A DNA stretch of 64,000 bases from Gammaproteobacteria bacterium (lineage in GTDB: Bacteria > Pseudomonadota > Gammaproteobacteria > Burkholderiales > Burkholderiaceae_B): positions 62,001 through 126,000 of the forward strand of contig JAHIXK010000008.1 of NCBI GenBank assembly GCA_018815245.1. The letters are read 5' to 3'. The translations under genes and the position numbers were made by a program. The notes below the pieces were generated by a model. The model made no database searches and had not been told where the DNA came from. It saw only the letters and a list, made by a program, of their open reading frames with translations. Below are positions 44,848 through 54,755 of this stretch, piece after piece. Within the stretch, counting starts at the first letter, position 1; each line of letters begins with the position of its first letter.

Positions 44848-47709
44848 TCAGGTCAACTTGATAAGTTGGCTTTCCAGTTTTTCAAGCAAGGCGCTAAATT
44901 CAACCAAGCGCGCTTTTTCCTGATCCACCACCGCAGCCGGTGCACGGTCCACAAAGCTGGCATTGCCCAGCTTGCCATTGCATTTGGCAATTTCAATGCG
45001 AATTTTTTCGGCTTCCTTGTCAATGCGCGCACGCTCGGCTTCCACATCGATTTCAATGTGAAGCATCAGTTTCAGTTCATCCACAATTTGAACGGGTGCC
45101 ATTGACTCGGCAGGCAGTGTATCCACCACCTCGACATTGCTCAACTTGGCCAGTGCAGCCAACACGGGGCCTGTTTTTTCCAGAAATACACGCTGATCTG
45201 CATTGCCTTCACAGCTTGCGATGAGCGGCACTTTGTCGGCTGGTCCCAAGCCCATTTCACTGCGCAAAGCGCGAACCGCGTCGACTGTTGATTTAAGCTG
45301 CACCACGTAGGCCTCGGCTTTTTCATCGATGCGCGAAGGCACGCTGACCGGGTAGGTTTGTGTCATCAGGTTGGCTTGCTCGCCTTCTTCGCGGCGGCCT
45401 GCCACCACGCTGACGGTTTGCCACAGTTCTTCAGTGATGAACGGAATAATGGGGTGGGCCAAACGCAAAACTGTTTCCAGCACGCGCACCAGCGTGCGGC
45501 GTGTTGCGCGCTGTTGTGCCGCTGTGCCGTTGGCAATTTGCACCTTGGCAATTTCCAGGTACCAGTCGCAGTATTCATCCCACACAAACTGGTAAATGCT
45601 TTGGGCAATCAGGTCGAAACGGTAGGTCTCGAACCCCTGCGCAATGTCGGCTTCCACGCGTTGCAGGGTACTTGTAATCCAGCGGTCAGCCTGTGAGAAA
45701 TCAAGGTAACCGCCAGGTGTGCAGGCGTCTGCATCGTGGTCGCCGGTTTCGCAATTGAGGCCGCAGTCTTGCCCTTCGGTGTTCATCAACACGAAGCGTG
45801 TTGCATTCCACAGCTTGTTGCAGAAGTTGCGGTAACCGTCGCAACGCTTCTGGTCAAAGTTGATGTTGCGGCCCAGCGTGGCCAGGCTGGCGAAGGTGAA
45901 TCGCAACGCGTCAGCACCGTAAGCCGGAATACCGTCTGGAAATTCCTTGCGGGTTTTCTTCTCGATCTTCGGTGCGTCTTGCGGTTTGCTTAAGCCCGTG
46001 GTGCGTTTCACCAGCAGGGTGTCCAATTCGCAACCATCAATCAAATCGACCGGGTCAAGGGTGTTACCCACCGATTTGCTCATTTTCTTGCCTTCAGCGT
46101 CGCGCACCAAACCATGCACATACACAGTGTGGAAGGGCACCTGCCCTGTGAAGTGCGTGGTCATCATGATCATTCGGGCCACCCAGAAGAAAATGATGTC
46201 GAAGCCAGTTACCAACACAGAGGATGGCAGGAAGTGCTTCAGTTCAGGTGTTTCATCGGGCCAGCCGAGTGTGGAAAATGGCACGAGCGCCGATGAAAAC
46301 CAGGTGTCCAGCACATCGTCGTCACGCTTCAATTCTCCGGCATAACCGGCAGCGGCTGCCTTGCTGCGCGCATCAACTTCCGTGCGGGCCACGAACACTT
46401 CGCCGTTCTCACCATACCAGGCGGGAATTTGGTGACCCCACCACAGCTGGCGGGAAATGCACCAGTCTTGAATGTTGTTTAGCCACTGGTTGTAGGTGTT
46501 CACCCATTGCTCGGGTACAAACTTAACCTGGCCTTGTTCAACCGCGTCGATTGCTTTCTGGGTAATGCTTTTGCCGGTGGTGTCGCCTTCAGCGGTTTTG
46601 GTCATGGCCACAAACCACTGGTCGGTCAGCATGGGTTCAATCACCACACCCGTGCGGTCGCCCTTGGGCACCATCAGCTTGTGGGGCTTGATTTCACCCA
46701 GCAGGCCTTGTTCTTCCAGATCAGCCACAATTTGTTTGCGGGCCACAAAGCGGTCCATGCCCACGTACTTCGCAGGCGCGTGCTCGTTGATGGTTGCATC
46801 AAGGGTCAGAATATTGATCAGCTCCAGCTTGTGGCGCTGGCCCACGGCATAGTCGTTGAAATCGTGCGCCGGGGTTACTTTCACCACCCCGGTCCCGAAT
46901 GAACTGTCCACATAATCGTCGGCAATAATGGTCAGTTCACGGTCGCACAATGGCAGTTTTACCTTCTTGCCAATCAGGTGTTGGTAGCGTTCATCCTCGG
47001 GGTGCACCATCACGGCGGAATCGCCCAGCATGGTTTCCGGGCGGGTAGTGGCCACGGTCAGGTGGGTCAAGCCCTTCACTGGGTCAGCTTCAACCAGCGG
47101 GTACTTCAATTCCCACAGGTGGCCTTCGGTTTCAACGCTTTCCACTTCAAGGTCGGAAACCGCTGTTTTCAGTACCGGGTCCCAATTTACCAAGCGCTTG
47201 CCGCGGTAAATCAAGCCTTGTTCAAACAGACGAACAAACACTTCGGTGACTGACTTGGACAGGGCCGGGTCCATGGTGAAGTATTCCCGCTGCCAATCCA
47301 CACTGGCACCCATGCGGCGCATTTGTTCAGTAATTTTGCTGCCACTTTCATTTTTCCATTCCCAGATTTTTTCCACAAACTTTTCGCGACCCAAATCGTG
47401 GCGGGTAATGTTTTTGGCAGCCAACTGGCGCTCTACAACAATTTGCGTGGCAATGCCTGCGTGGTCGGTGCCGGGTTGCCACAAGGTGTTGTGGCCGCGC
47501 ATGCGGTAGTAGCGCGTTAGCCCGTCCATGATGGTTTGGTTAAACGCATGGCCCATGTGCAGCGTGCCGGTTACGTTGGGCGGCGGCAATTGAATGCAAA
47601 AGTCGGGTTTGCCATCCACGGTGGTGGCCTTGGCGTGGCCTTGGCGCTCCCATTCAGGGCCCCAGTGGGATTCAATGGCATTCGGGTCGAAACTTTTGGC
47701 AAGGGTCAT
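44848..47709 (-). CDS. valS: Valyl-tRNA synthetase
   Basis: 953 residues, normal length. Class I motifs HMGH ([15 protein letters not shown]) and KMSKS ([14 protein letters not shown]), CP1 editing domain, anticodon-binding domain, and a C-terminal coiled coil ([16 protein letters not shown]...[15 protein letters not shown]). The 261-base gap upstream to the chemoreceptor gene holds its promoter; I see no clear motif there and no T-box-like leader. Confidence 0.98.
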   Translation of the reverse strand: MTLAKSFDPNAIESHWGPEWERQGHAKATTVDGKPDFCIQLPPPNVTGTLHMGHAFNQTIMDGLTRYYRMRGHNTLWQPGTDHAGIATQIVVERQLAAKNITRHDLGREKFVEKIWEWKNESGSKITEQMRRMGASVDWQREYFTMDPALSKSVTEVFVRLFEQGLIYRGKRLVNWDPVLKTAVSDLEVESVETEGHLWELKYPLVEADPVKGLTHLTVATTRPETMLGDSAVMVHPEDERYQHLIGKKVKLPLCDRELTIIADDYVDSSFGTGVVKVTPAHDFNDYAVGQRHKLELINILTLDATINEHAPAKYVGMDRFVARKQIVADLEEQGLLGEIKPHKLMVPKGDRTGVVIEPMLTDQWFVAMTKTAEGDTTGKSITQKAIDAVEQGQVKFVPEQWVNTYNQWLNNIQDWCISRQLWWGHQIPAWYGENGEVFVARTEVDARSKAAAAGYAGELKRDDDVLDTWFSSALVPFSTLGWPDETPELKHFLPSSVLVTGFDIIFFWVARMIMMTTHFTGQVPFHTVYVHGLVRDAEGKKMSKSVGNTLDPVDLIDGCELDTLLVKRTTGLSKPQDAPKIEKKTRKEFPDGIPAYGADALRFTFASLATLGRNINFDQKRCDGYRNFCNKLWNATRFVLMNTEGQDCGLNCETGDHDADACTPGGYLDFSQADRWITSTLQRVEADIAQGFETYRFDLIAQSIYQFVWDEYCDWYLEIAKVQIANGTAAQQRATRRTLVRVLETVLRLAHPIIPFITEELWQTVSVVAGRREEGEQANLMTQTYPVSVPSRIDEKAEAYVVQLKSTVDAVRALRSEMGLGPADKVPLIASCEGNADQRVFLEKTGPVLAALAKLSNVEVVDTLPAESMAPVQIVDELKLMLHIEIDVEAERARIDKEAEKIRIEIAKCNGKLGNASFVDRAPAAVVDQEKARLVEFSALLEKLESQLIKLT

Positions 47710-47970
47710 GGCGGTGGTATTTGAAAATGGACAACGTCAACAATGGCTTAGCCAAGCATTATAGCGTTTGCGGGTGTAGTCCCGGCTTTGAGTTGTTTGG
47801 TCTGGGGCAGGAAAGCCTCTTTATTCCCCAATTTCAGTAATTCCACCTTACCGCACAATAGGCGTACGTCCAACCGGGTGGCTGTCTTGACCAAGCCCTG
47901 TTTGAGTGAGGATTTTTTAGAAATATAACGATATGTTGTAAGTCATTGACAGTTTAAAGAGGGGTGCCGC

Positions 47971-49596
47971 ATGTTGAGTTCCATTAGTGCCAAATTCAGT
48001 GCCAGTTTGATAACCGTGATCCTTTTGGGCGTGGTTGTTGGTGGTTTGGGTGTATTCAACAGCAAACGGATCATGGATGCCAATGCCAAAAACGAGTTCA
48101 CGCATGAAGTGATCGAAAATGTGCTGGAAGTGCGCGAAAACCTTGTGAACATTGAAACCGGCGAGCGAGGTTTCTTGCTGCGCGGCGACAATTCATACTT
48201 GGCACCCTACAACGAAGGCAAGGAGCTGGTTCGCAAACACTTGGACAAAGCCATCGAGCTGACTTCGCACAATGTGCTGATTACCGAAGAATTGCGATTG
48301 TTCAATACGCATTACAACACCTGGTTGAATACTGTGGTGGATCCCTTGATTGATGCCAAGCGCTTGGTGATTGAGGGCAATATGGCCCCCGAGGATTTCA
48401 ACGCCATGGTCGATGCCACGCCGGGCAAACCCTTGATGGACAAAATGCGCCAGACCTTGACCAAAGTGGAGGTTGAAGAATATCGCTTGTTAAGGTTGCG
48501 CCAGGCCGTCAGTCAAGAGGTATACGACCAATCAATCTGGATGACAATTGGACTTACGCTGTTTGCGTTAGTAAGTGGCTTGACCCTGAACTTTTTCATC
48601 TCGCGCATGTTCAAGCGCAAGCTGGCCACCGCTTCCACGCACATCAATGCCTTGGCTGATGGTCGCTTGAACAGCCAGATCACAGTGTCAGGCAAAGACG
48701 AAGTGGATTTGTTGCTGAAGGATTTGTCGAAAGCGCAGACCAATTTGAGAAATCTGATTGACGGCATTCGCAATTCGACTTCTTCACTGACCGAAAGTGC
48801 GGGCTCTGTGCGTACATCGTCGGATGAAATGAACAATGCAGCTTCCGAGCAGGCCGATGCAACTGCATCCATGGCGGCAGCAGTTGAAGAACTGACCGTG
48901 TCGATTAGCCAGATCACCGAAAACTCCAACGAGGCTTCGCACACGGCCCATCAGGCGAAACAGTCGGCAGATCAAGGTAGCGTGACCCTGGGGCTTGTGG
49001 TGGAGGGAATCCGCAATATTGCATCATCGGTGCAGGGCAGTGCCGCAACAGTACGTTCACTGGAAAAACAATCGAACGAGATCTCCGAAATTATTTCAAC
49101 CATTACAGACATTGCGGACCGCACCAATTTGCTGGCTTTGAATGCCGCCATCGAGGCGGCAAGAGCTGGTGAAAGCGGACGAGGTTTTGCGGTGGTGGCC
49201 GACGAGGTTCGCAAGTTGGCTGAGCAGACGAAAGGTTCATCGGAGCGCATTTCGACCATGGTATTCCAGATTCAAAGCATTACCCAGCAGGCATCAAAGT
49301 CGATGGATGACTCCGTTGGCATGGTTCAGCAGGGCATTGAGCAGGCGGATTCAGTTTCTGAAACCATTGACGAAATCAAGGCCAATGCCGACCGGGTGAA
49401 TGAGGCAATTCAGGCCATTACCGTGTCGATGAAAGAGCAAAGCAATGTCAGTGTGGAAATCAGCCGCAACGTGGAACGTGTTGCCCAAATGACCGAAGAA
49501 AATACCGCAGCCATTGCACAAAACAAGCACGTGGCCCAGCAAATTTCTGATCTGGCCTTGAATTTGACACAGTCTGTTCAGGTGTTCAAAACCTGA
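47971..49596 (+). CDS. Methyl-accepting chemotaxis protein with CHASE3-like sensor
   Basis: 541 residues. TM1 ([19 protein letters not shown]), a helical periplasmic domain with a CHASE3-type signature ([21 protein letters not shown]), TM2 ([20 protein letters not shown]), HAMP and the signalling hairpin ([20 protein letters not shown]). Start ATG with AAAGAGGGG upstream. No CheR pentapeptide at the end. CHASE3 sensors are structural four-helix bundles whose ligands are mostly unknown. Confidence 0.93.
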   Translation: MLSSISAKFSASLITVILLGVVVGGLGVFNSKRIMDANAKNEFTHEVIENVLEVRENLVNIETGERGFLLRGDNSYLAPYNEGKELVRKHLDKAIELTSHNVLITEELRLFNTHYNTWLNTVVDPLIDAKRLVIEGNMAPEDFNAMVDATPGKPLMDKMRQTLTKVEVEEYRLLRLRQAVSQEVYDQSIWMTIGLTLFALVSGLTLNFFISRMFKRKLATASTHINALADGRLNSQITVSGKDEVDLLLKDLSKAQTNLRNLIDGIRNSTSSLTESAGSVRTSSDEMNNAASEQADATASMAAAVEELTVSISQITENSNEASHTAHQAKQSADQGSVTLGLVVEGIRNIASSVQGSAATVRSLEKQSNEISEIISTITDIADRTNLLALNAAIEAARAGESGRGFAVVADEVRKLAEQTKGSSERISTMVFQIQSITQQASKSMDDSVGMVQQGIEQADSVSETIDEIKANADRVNEAIQAITVSMKEQSNVSVEISRNVERVAQMTEENTAAIAQNKHVAQQISDLALNLTQSVQVFKT

Positions 49597-49824
49597 TTAC
49601 TTTTTGAGTGTATCCAGCACAATTTTTTCAAATTCCTGCATCAGCTGGGGTTTGATTCGAAGCAGGGCGCGCTCAAACAGTTCGGGCAGTTGGGCGCGCA
49701 AAATTTCAATTTGTGGGTCCGACAGTCCACCTGCGCGTGCGCCGGTAGACTTTTCTATTTCCTGCAGGCCCGATTCAATGATTTCTGTCAGCAAGGGCGG
49801 CCCGCCGTCAAAGTGTTCGCTCAT
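49597..49824 (-). CDS. Small hypothetical protein next to holC
   Basis: 75 residues, acidic and helical (LTEIIESGLQEIEKSTG; LSDPQIEILRAQLPELFERA). No motif or signal peptide. It abuts the convergent chemoreceptor stop and lies 12 bases downstream of holC, so it is probably in the pepA-holC transcript. Function not recognised. Confidence 0.7.
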   Translation of the reverse strand: MSEHFDGGPPLLTEIIESGLQEIEKSTGARAGGLSDPQIEILRAQLPELFERALLRIKPQLMQEFEKIVLDTLKK

Positions 49825-49836
49825 GTTTGGTTTTCC

Positions 49837-50259
49837 TCAAGCTGTGGCACGGTCAAATGTGTTAAGCGGGTAACCGCGTTCTTTGTAAAACTTGTAACGC
49901 TGACGAGCCAGTGCTTTGTTGCTTTCATCGGTGCCCACAATTTCCACAAGCCTTTCAAACCGTGCAAAAAACGGTGGCCACTGTTCGTCCAGGTTAATCA
50001 GCAAATCGTAGTGGGAAATGTCATCGGCTTTGTCGGTCAGCACAATGGGCGTGTCGGCCACACCAGGGTGGCCACTTAGCACATGGGGCAGAAAATCTTC
50101 TTCAGAGAAAGTCCACAGCAGTTTGTCCAGGTTCTCCAGCACTTCAGGCCGTGTGCTGTAACACACGATTTTCAGCCCACTGCCGTACGCCTTGCGGATC
50201 AACCGGCAGGTGTACAGCAGGTGGTCTGAAACATTCAAGTGAAAGTCGATACGGGTCAA
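49837..50259 (-). CDS. holC: DNA polymerase III chi subunit
   Basis: 140 residues matching HolC (TRIDFHLNVSDHLLYTCRLI; EDFLPHVLSG), the subunit that links the clamp loader to SSB. It follows pepA by 10 bases on the same strand, the standard pepA-holC order in many proteobacteria. Confidence 0.93.
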   Translation of the reverse strand: MTRIDFHLNVSDHLLYTCRLIRKAYGSGLKIVCYSTRPEVLENLDKLLWTFSEEDFLPHVLSGHPGVADTPIVLTDKADDISHYDLLINLDEQWPPFFARFERLVEIVGTDESNKALARQRYKFYKERGYPLNTFDRATA

Positions 50260-50269
50260 TTCAACACCC

Positions 50270-51871
50270 TCAGGCTTTCGCGCGCTTCATCACAAACTCG
50301 GCCAGCATGGGCACAGGGCGACCACTGGCACCCTTGGCTTTGCCGGAATGCCAGGCTGTGCCCGCAATGTCCAGGTGGGCCCAGCTGTAGGCTTTGGTGT
50401 ACTTTTGCAGGAAGCAGGCTGCTGTTACGCTGCCCGCGGGCGGACCACCAATGTTGGCCATGTCGGCAAAGTTGCTTTTCAGTTGTTCGTGGTATTCCTC
50501 GTCCAGGGGCATGCGCCATGCGGTATCCAGCGCGTTTTGACCAGCCTTGAGCAGTTCATCGGCCAGGTTGTCATCGGGGCTGAACAAGCCACTGTTCACA
50601 TGGCCCAGCGCCACAATGCACGCACCGGTCAGGGTGGCCACGTCGACCACGGCGGCGGGGTTAAAGCGCTCTACATAAGTTAGGGCGTCGCACAGAATCA
50701 GGCGGCCTTCTGCGTCGGTGTTCAAAATTTCAATGGTTTGGCCGCTCATGGAAACTACCACGTCGCCAGGCTTGCTGGCATTGCCTGCCGGCATGTTTTC
50801 GGCGGTGGGTACCACCACAATCAGGTTCAGGGGCAGCTTCAATTCGGCAGCGGCTTTCATGGTGCCCAGAACGCTGGCTGCGCCGCACATGTCGTACTTC
50901 ATTTCGTCCATGCCGGAACCTGGCTTCAATGAAATGCCACCGGTGTCGAAGGTAATTCCCTTGCCAACCAGCACTACAGGTGCTTCCTTGGGGTTTTTTG
51001 CGCCGTTGTATTTTAGAACAATCAGTTTTGGCGGTTCGCTGGATGCCTTGCCCACTGACAACAGGCTGAACATGCCCAAGGCTTCCATTTTCTTGTGGTC
51101 CAGCACTTCAATGCCCAGCTTGTATTGTTTGGCCAGTGCCTTGGCTGTTTCAGCCAGGTAGTTGGGGGTGCAAATATTGCCCGGAAGGTTGCCAAGGTCT
51201 TTGGTCAATTGCATGCCATTGCCAATGGCATGGCCAATGGCTGCGCCTTTTTCAACAGCATCCTGTGTTGATTTGGTGCAGGCCAGCTCGAAAGCGGGCG
51301 GGGCAACCGCGTCTTCATCCTGCTTTTTACAGGCTGAAAAGCTGTAAAAACTTTCAGTGATGGTGCGTGCACACAGGGCAGCAATTTCTTTGTCACTGCT
51401 TTTTTTCGGCACTTCCTGATTCAATGCAAAAAATACTTTGCCTGGTTTCAAACCCTTCAGCGCGTCGCAGGCGCCGCTTGTGGCTTTGCGCACGGTTTTC
51501 ATGTCCAGTTTGTCGGCTTCATCCAGCCCCACCAGCACGTACACCGGTGCCCCGGCCTTGGCGGTATTGAACACCACTCGGCAGCTGCCGGAATTGCCCA
51601 GGTTTTTGTCGGTTTTGCAGGCGTTGGCCACCAGTCCATCTGTGTCAATGTCAGCGCGCTTGGCCGCTGCACTTAATTCGCCACCTTTGTACACTGCGAC
51701 CACGGCCACGTCACATCCCTTGGCTGGAACTGGTCCGCCGGCAGTTACTTTTGCAACGTCGCCCGAGCCTGCTTTAAACGAAAACATGGGTGGTGGCATG
51801 GGTGTGGCTTTTTTGGTTGCGCGGGGTGTGCTGGGCTTTTTGGATTTGGGCGTGGCAGGTGTGGCTGTCAT
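50270..51871 (-). CDS. pepA: Leucyl aminopeptidase
   Basis: 533 residues from ATG 51871 (AAGGAACACC upstream); the frame extends further but overlaps the divergent lptF region. M17 peptidase: metal and active-site motifs VGKGITFDTGGISLKPGSG and NTDAEGRLILCDAL. It cleaves N-terminal residues and in some bacteria also binds DNA. A Thr/Lys/Pro-rich tail (about residues 1-30, TPKSKKPSTPRATKKATP) precedes the usual N-terminus and is unusual for PepA. Confidence 0.95.
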   Translation of the reverse strand: MTATPATPKSKKPSTPRATKKATPMPPPMFSFKAGSGDVAKVTAGGPVPAKGCDVAVVAVYKGGELSAAAKRADIDTDGLVANACKTDKNLGNSGSCRVVFNTAKAGAPVYVLVGLDEADKLDMKTVRKATSGACDALKGLKPGKVFFALNQEVPKKSSDKEIAALCARTITESFYSFSACKKQDEDAVAPPAFELACTKSTQDAVEKGAAIGHAIGNGMQLTKDLGNLPGNICTPNYLAETAKALAKQYKLGIEVLDHKKMEALGMFSLLSVGKASSEPPKLIVLKYNGAKNPKEAPVVLVGKGITFDTGGISLKPGSGMDEMKYDMCGAASVLGTMKAAAELKLPLNLIVVVPTAENMPAGNASKPGDVVVSMSGQTIEILNTDAEGRLILCDALTYVERFNPAAVVDVATLTGACIVALGHVNSGLFSPDDNLADELLKAGQNALDTAWRMPLDEEYHEQLKSNFADMANIGGPPAGSVTAACFLQKYTKAYSWAHLDIAGTAWHSGKAKGASGRPVPMLAEFVMKRAKA

Positions 51872-51981
51872 GGTGTTCCTTCTTGCGATTGATGCTCGAC
51901 CATTCAAAACGAATGCATGCGACAATCTACCATTATTAACAAGCTGGGTTCGCGAGTCAAAGCGCAGCCCGCCTGCATTGC

Positions 51982-53121
51982 ATGCTGTTTCGATCCACAT
52001 TTCGAAAAGATTTCGCGCAAACGGCCGGTGCCACCTTTGTGGCCCTGTTCACCATCATTGTCACCACCGTACTGGTTCGCACTTTGGGGCAAGCGGCGGG
52101 TGGCAAGGTCGACAACGCCGAAGTGTTCACGCTCATTTTGTTGGGCGGGCTTCAATACCTGCCTGCCGCCTTGGTCATCACGGTGTTTATTGCCGTGTTG
52201 GGCGTTGTGTCGCGTGCCTTCAAGGAACAGGAAATGACCGCTTGGTTTGCATCGGGTGTTTCATTGCTTTCCCTGATGCGGCCCGTGTTGCGTTTTGCCG
52301 TTCCGCTGACCGTCTTGGCCATGGCGTGTTCAGTGTGGCTAACCCCTTGGGCCAAGGCCGAACTGGATGCTGCCAAAGACCGTTTTGCCAAGCGCAGTGA
52401 TATCAGCAAAGTGAGCGCAGGGCAATTTCGGGAATCGGGCGAGGGCAATCGCGTATTTTTCGTTGAGCGCCAATCGGAAGTAACCAAGCAGGTTGAAAAT
52501 GTATTCGTGGTGGATGCCAAAGGCGACACTCGCACTGTGGTGTCGGCCAGGCGCGGCAGTGTGGAAGTCAATGCCAACGGCCAACCTTATTTGGTGCTTA
52601 GTGGTGGGCGACGCGCCACGCTGGATGGCAATGGCGAGCGCTTTAGCACCACCGAATTCGAAACTTACGGGCTGGCCATTGACAACACGCTGGGCGCAGT
52701 ACCCAGCTTTCAGTTGCAGCACCGCCGCGTTGATTTGTTGGTGGCCGATTTCTCGCCCGCTGCGCAGGGTGAGTTGCTGTGGCGGATCAGCCTGCCCTTG
52801 TCGGCATTGGCGCTGGGCTTGCTGGCCATTCCGCTGGCCTTTGTGAACCCGCGCGGGGGCAATTCACTAAACCAGTTGTTTGCCCTGCTCATCTACCTTA
52901 CTTACAGCAATATTGTGTCGGTGACCCAAAGCATGGTGACCAAGGAAACCCTGAACTTCTGGGTGGCACTTGTGTTGCCGCATGCTTGCGTGTTGCTGCT
53001 GTTTTATTTGTTGATCCTGAAACGCAACAGGCCCGCAGGTGCCTCTTTGTTCGCCTGGCGAAGGCCTGTTCGTGCTCTTGACCTGCAAGATGTGGTGTCA
53101 ACTCAGGAGATCGGGAAATGA
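51982..53121 (+). CDS. lptF: LPS export permease LptF
   Basis: 379 residues. Inner-membrane component of the LptB2FG complex that extracts lipopolysaccharide. N-terminal helices (FVALFTIIVTTVLVRTLG; YLPAALVITVFIAVLGVV), a periplasmic beta-jellyroll in the middle and C-terminal helices (LWRISLPLSALALGLLAI). Divergent from pepA and overlapping lptG by four bases (ATGA), the typical lptF-lptG coupling. Confidence 0.95.
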   Translation: MLFRSTFRKDFAQTAGATFVALFTIIVTTVLVRTLGQAAGGKVDNAEVFTLILLGGLQYLPAALVITVFIAVLGVVSRAFKEQEMTAWFASGVSLLSLMRPVLRFAVPLTVLAMACSVWLTPWAKAELDAAKDRFAKRSDISKVSAGQFRESGEGNRVFFVERQSEVTKQVENVFVVDAKGDTRTVVSARRGSVEVNANGQPYLVLSGGRRATLDGNGERFSTTEFETYGLAIDNTLGAVPSFQLQHRRVDLLVADFSPAAQGELLWRISLPLSALALGLLAIPLAFVNPRGGNSLNQLFALLIYLTYSNIVSVTQSMVTKETLNFWVALVLPHACVLLLFYLLILKRNRPAGASLFAWRRPVRALDLQDVVSTQEIGK

Positions 53122-54341
53122 AAGTGTCTTCCTCGGTTTCCAAGCCCTTCACTGTGCCCCATTCGTTGTTGGTTTATTTTCGAAGTGAATTGTACAAAGC
53201 CATCAGTTTTGTGATGGTGGCATTTGTGGGTTTGTTCGCCTTTTTCGACCTGATTGCCGAAGTGGATCGCTTGAGTTTGCCCGGCACCAGTTGGCTTTAC
53301 TATTTTGTGTCCGTGTTGTTGGGTTTGCCCGCCCGCGTGTATGAAATTGCACCGATTGCAGCCTTGATAGGTTCTATCTATGCATTGGTTCAGCTTGCAG
53401 CCAGTAGTGAATTAACAGCCATGCGCGCCGCTGGCCTTAGCACCACCAGCATGTTGAAAATGCTGGTGCGCATTGCAACCGGTGTGGTGGTAATTACCGT
53501 GTTGTTTGGTGAAGGCGTGGCACCGTTGGCCGAGCGTGCCGCGGTGCCCATGCGCGCCAAGGCGCTGGGCTACGAAGTAGATCGCGACTTTCGCAGTGGT
53601 TACTGGATGCGAGACACTTACAGCGCCCCTGAAGTCGAACCGCGAGTGCGGTTTGTGAATTTCGATTCATTCAACCGAGAGGGTGAGTTGCTGAAACTGG
53701 AATACTACGAACTGGATCCGGAGTCACGGATTCGGGCTTGGGTTCGAGCGGAAAGCGCACGGTTTGATTCTGAAACAGGTGACTGGATTTTGAACAAGGT
53801 GCGTCAGCAGCGCTACTTTGATCAGGCTGTTTCCAATCCGAATGCAGCCAAAGCGGGTTTGACCATCGAGGCCGGTGTATTTGAGGAATTGGATGAAATG
53901 CGCTGGACCTCGAATTTGTCGCCCGAGTTGTTGACCGGCTTGTTCGTGCGCCCCGACCGCATGAGTGCTTGGCAGTTGTACAACTACTCCCGGTTCTTGA
54001 GCAGCAACCTGCAGGCAACCGACAACATTGATTTGGCTTTTGCCAAGAAGATCATGTATCCGTTTGCCATTCTCATCATGATGATGATTTCCCTGCCATT
54101 TGCTTACTTGCACTTCAGGTCGGGCAGCGTTAGCGTGAAGGTGTTCGCGGGTATTATGATTGGCGTAGGCTTTCACCTTGTGAACAATTTGTTTTCACAC
54201 CTCAGCATGGTGGCCAGTTTTTCGCCGTTTGTAAGTGCAGCATTGCCCAGTTTGTTGGGCTTTGTGGTGGGCATGGCGGCCCTGTGGTGGGTTTCCCAGC
54301 CAGCGCCTTGGCGCAGTTTGAATGTATTGAGGAATCGATGA
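53118..54341 (+). CDS. lptG: LPS export permease LptG
   Basis: 407 residues, partner of LptF. N-terminal membrane helices (AISFVMVAFVGLFAFFDLIA), the E-L-T-A-M-R-A-A-G segment that contacts LptB (SSELTAMRAAGLS), a periplasmic jellyroll and C-terminal helices (LLGFVVGMAALWWV). Start overlaps lptF and its stop overlaps the cbiX-like start (ATGA), so all three genes are coupled. Confidence 0.95.
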   Translation: MKVSSSVSKPFTVPHSLLVYFRSELYKAISFVMVAFVGLFAFFDLIAEVDRLSLPGTSWLYYFVSVLLGLPARVYEIAPIAALIGSIYALVQLAASSELTAMRAAGLSTTSMLKMLVRIATGVVVITVLFGEGVAPLAERAAVPMRAKALGYEVDRDFRSGYWMRDTYSAPEVEPRVRFVNFDSFNREGELLKLEYYELDPESRIRAWVRAESARFDSETGDWILNKVRQQRYFDQAVSNPNAAKAGLTIEAGVFEELDEMRWTSNLSPELLTGLFVRPDRMSAWQLYNYSRFLSSNLQATDNIDLAFAKKIMYPFAILIMMMISLPFAYLHFRSGSVSVKVFAGIMIGVGFHLVNNLFSHLSMVASFSPFVSAALPSLLGFVVGMAALWWVSQPAPWRSLNVLRNR

Positions 54342-54718
54342 GCAGTACCGCGAAAAAAGCAGTTGTTTTGTTCGGCCACGGCGCACGCGACCCACAATGG
54401 GCCGAGCCCATGAAACGCTTGCAAAGCATTTTGCTTGGGCAGTTGCCCAACGTTCAGGTTGAACTTGCCTTTCTTGAATTGATGGAACCCAGCCTGCCTG
54501 ATACCGTGGATTGTATGGCGCAGGGCGGTGTGAAACACATTCAGGTTGTACCAATTTTCTTTGGCAAAGGCGGTCATTTGAAAAACGATTTTCCGGTGAT
54601 CATGGCGGAAATGAAAGCCAAACACCCGGATTTGAACATTGAGGCCACAAGCGCTGTGGGTCAGTGGGATGCGGTGTGGCAAGCCATTGCTGCGGAAATT
54701 GTTCAGCAGGTTCACTAA
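54338..54718 (+). CDS. cbiX: CbiX/SirB-type sirohydrochlorin chelatase
   Basis: 126 residues from ATG 54338, overlapping the lptG stop. Small single-domain CbiX: AVVLFGHGARDPQWAEPMKR at the start supplies the catalytic His, and IQVVPIFFGKGGHLKND the second His. The family inserts cobalt or ferrous iron into sirohydrochlorin. With cobA, which lies in the operon at 58.5 kb, it would supply siroheme to NirB and CysI. The coupling with LPS transport genes is probably incidental. Confidence 0.9.
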   Translation: MSSTAKKAVVLFGHGARDPQWAEPMKRLQSILLGQLPNVQVELAFLELMEPSLPDTVDCMAQGGVKHIQVVPIFFGKGGHLKNDFPVIMAEMKAKHPDLNIEATSAVGQWDAVWQAIAAEIVQQVH

Positions 54719-54725
54719 TTTCAAT

Positions 54726-54745
54726 GCCCTTGCCGGTTCAAGGGC
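54726..54745. terminator. Bidirectional hairpin between cbiX and the large orphan gene
   Basis: GCCCTTG - CCGGTT - CAAGGGC, a perfect 7-bp stem, followed by TTGTTGATCTT. The T-run is imperfect. Lies in the 37-base gap between the two convergent stops and could end both transcripts. Confidence 0.6.
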
Positions 54746-54755
54746 TTGTTGATCT

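Noticed and set aside
47710-47970. T-box or riboswitch leader before valS
   Set aside because: The 261-base gap shows no T-box sequence or strong terminator/antiterminator pair by eye; such leaders are also rare in this group.
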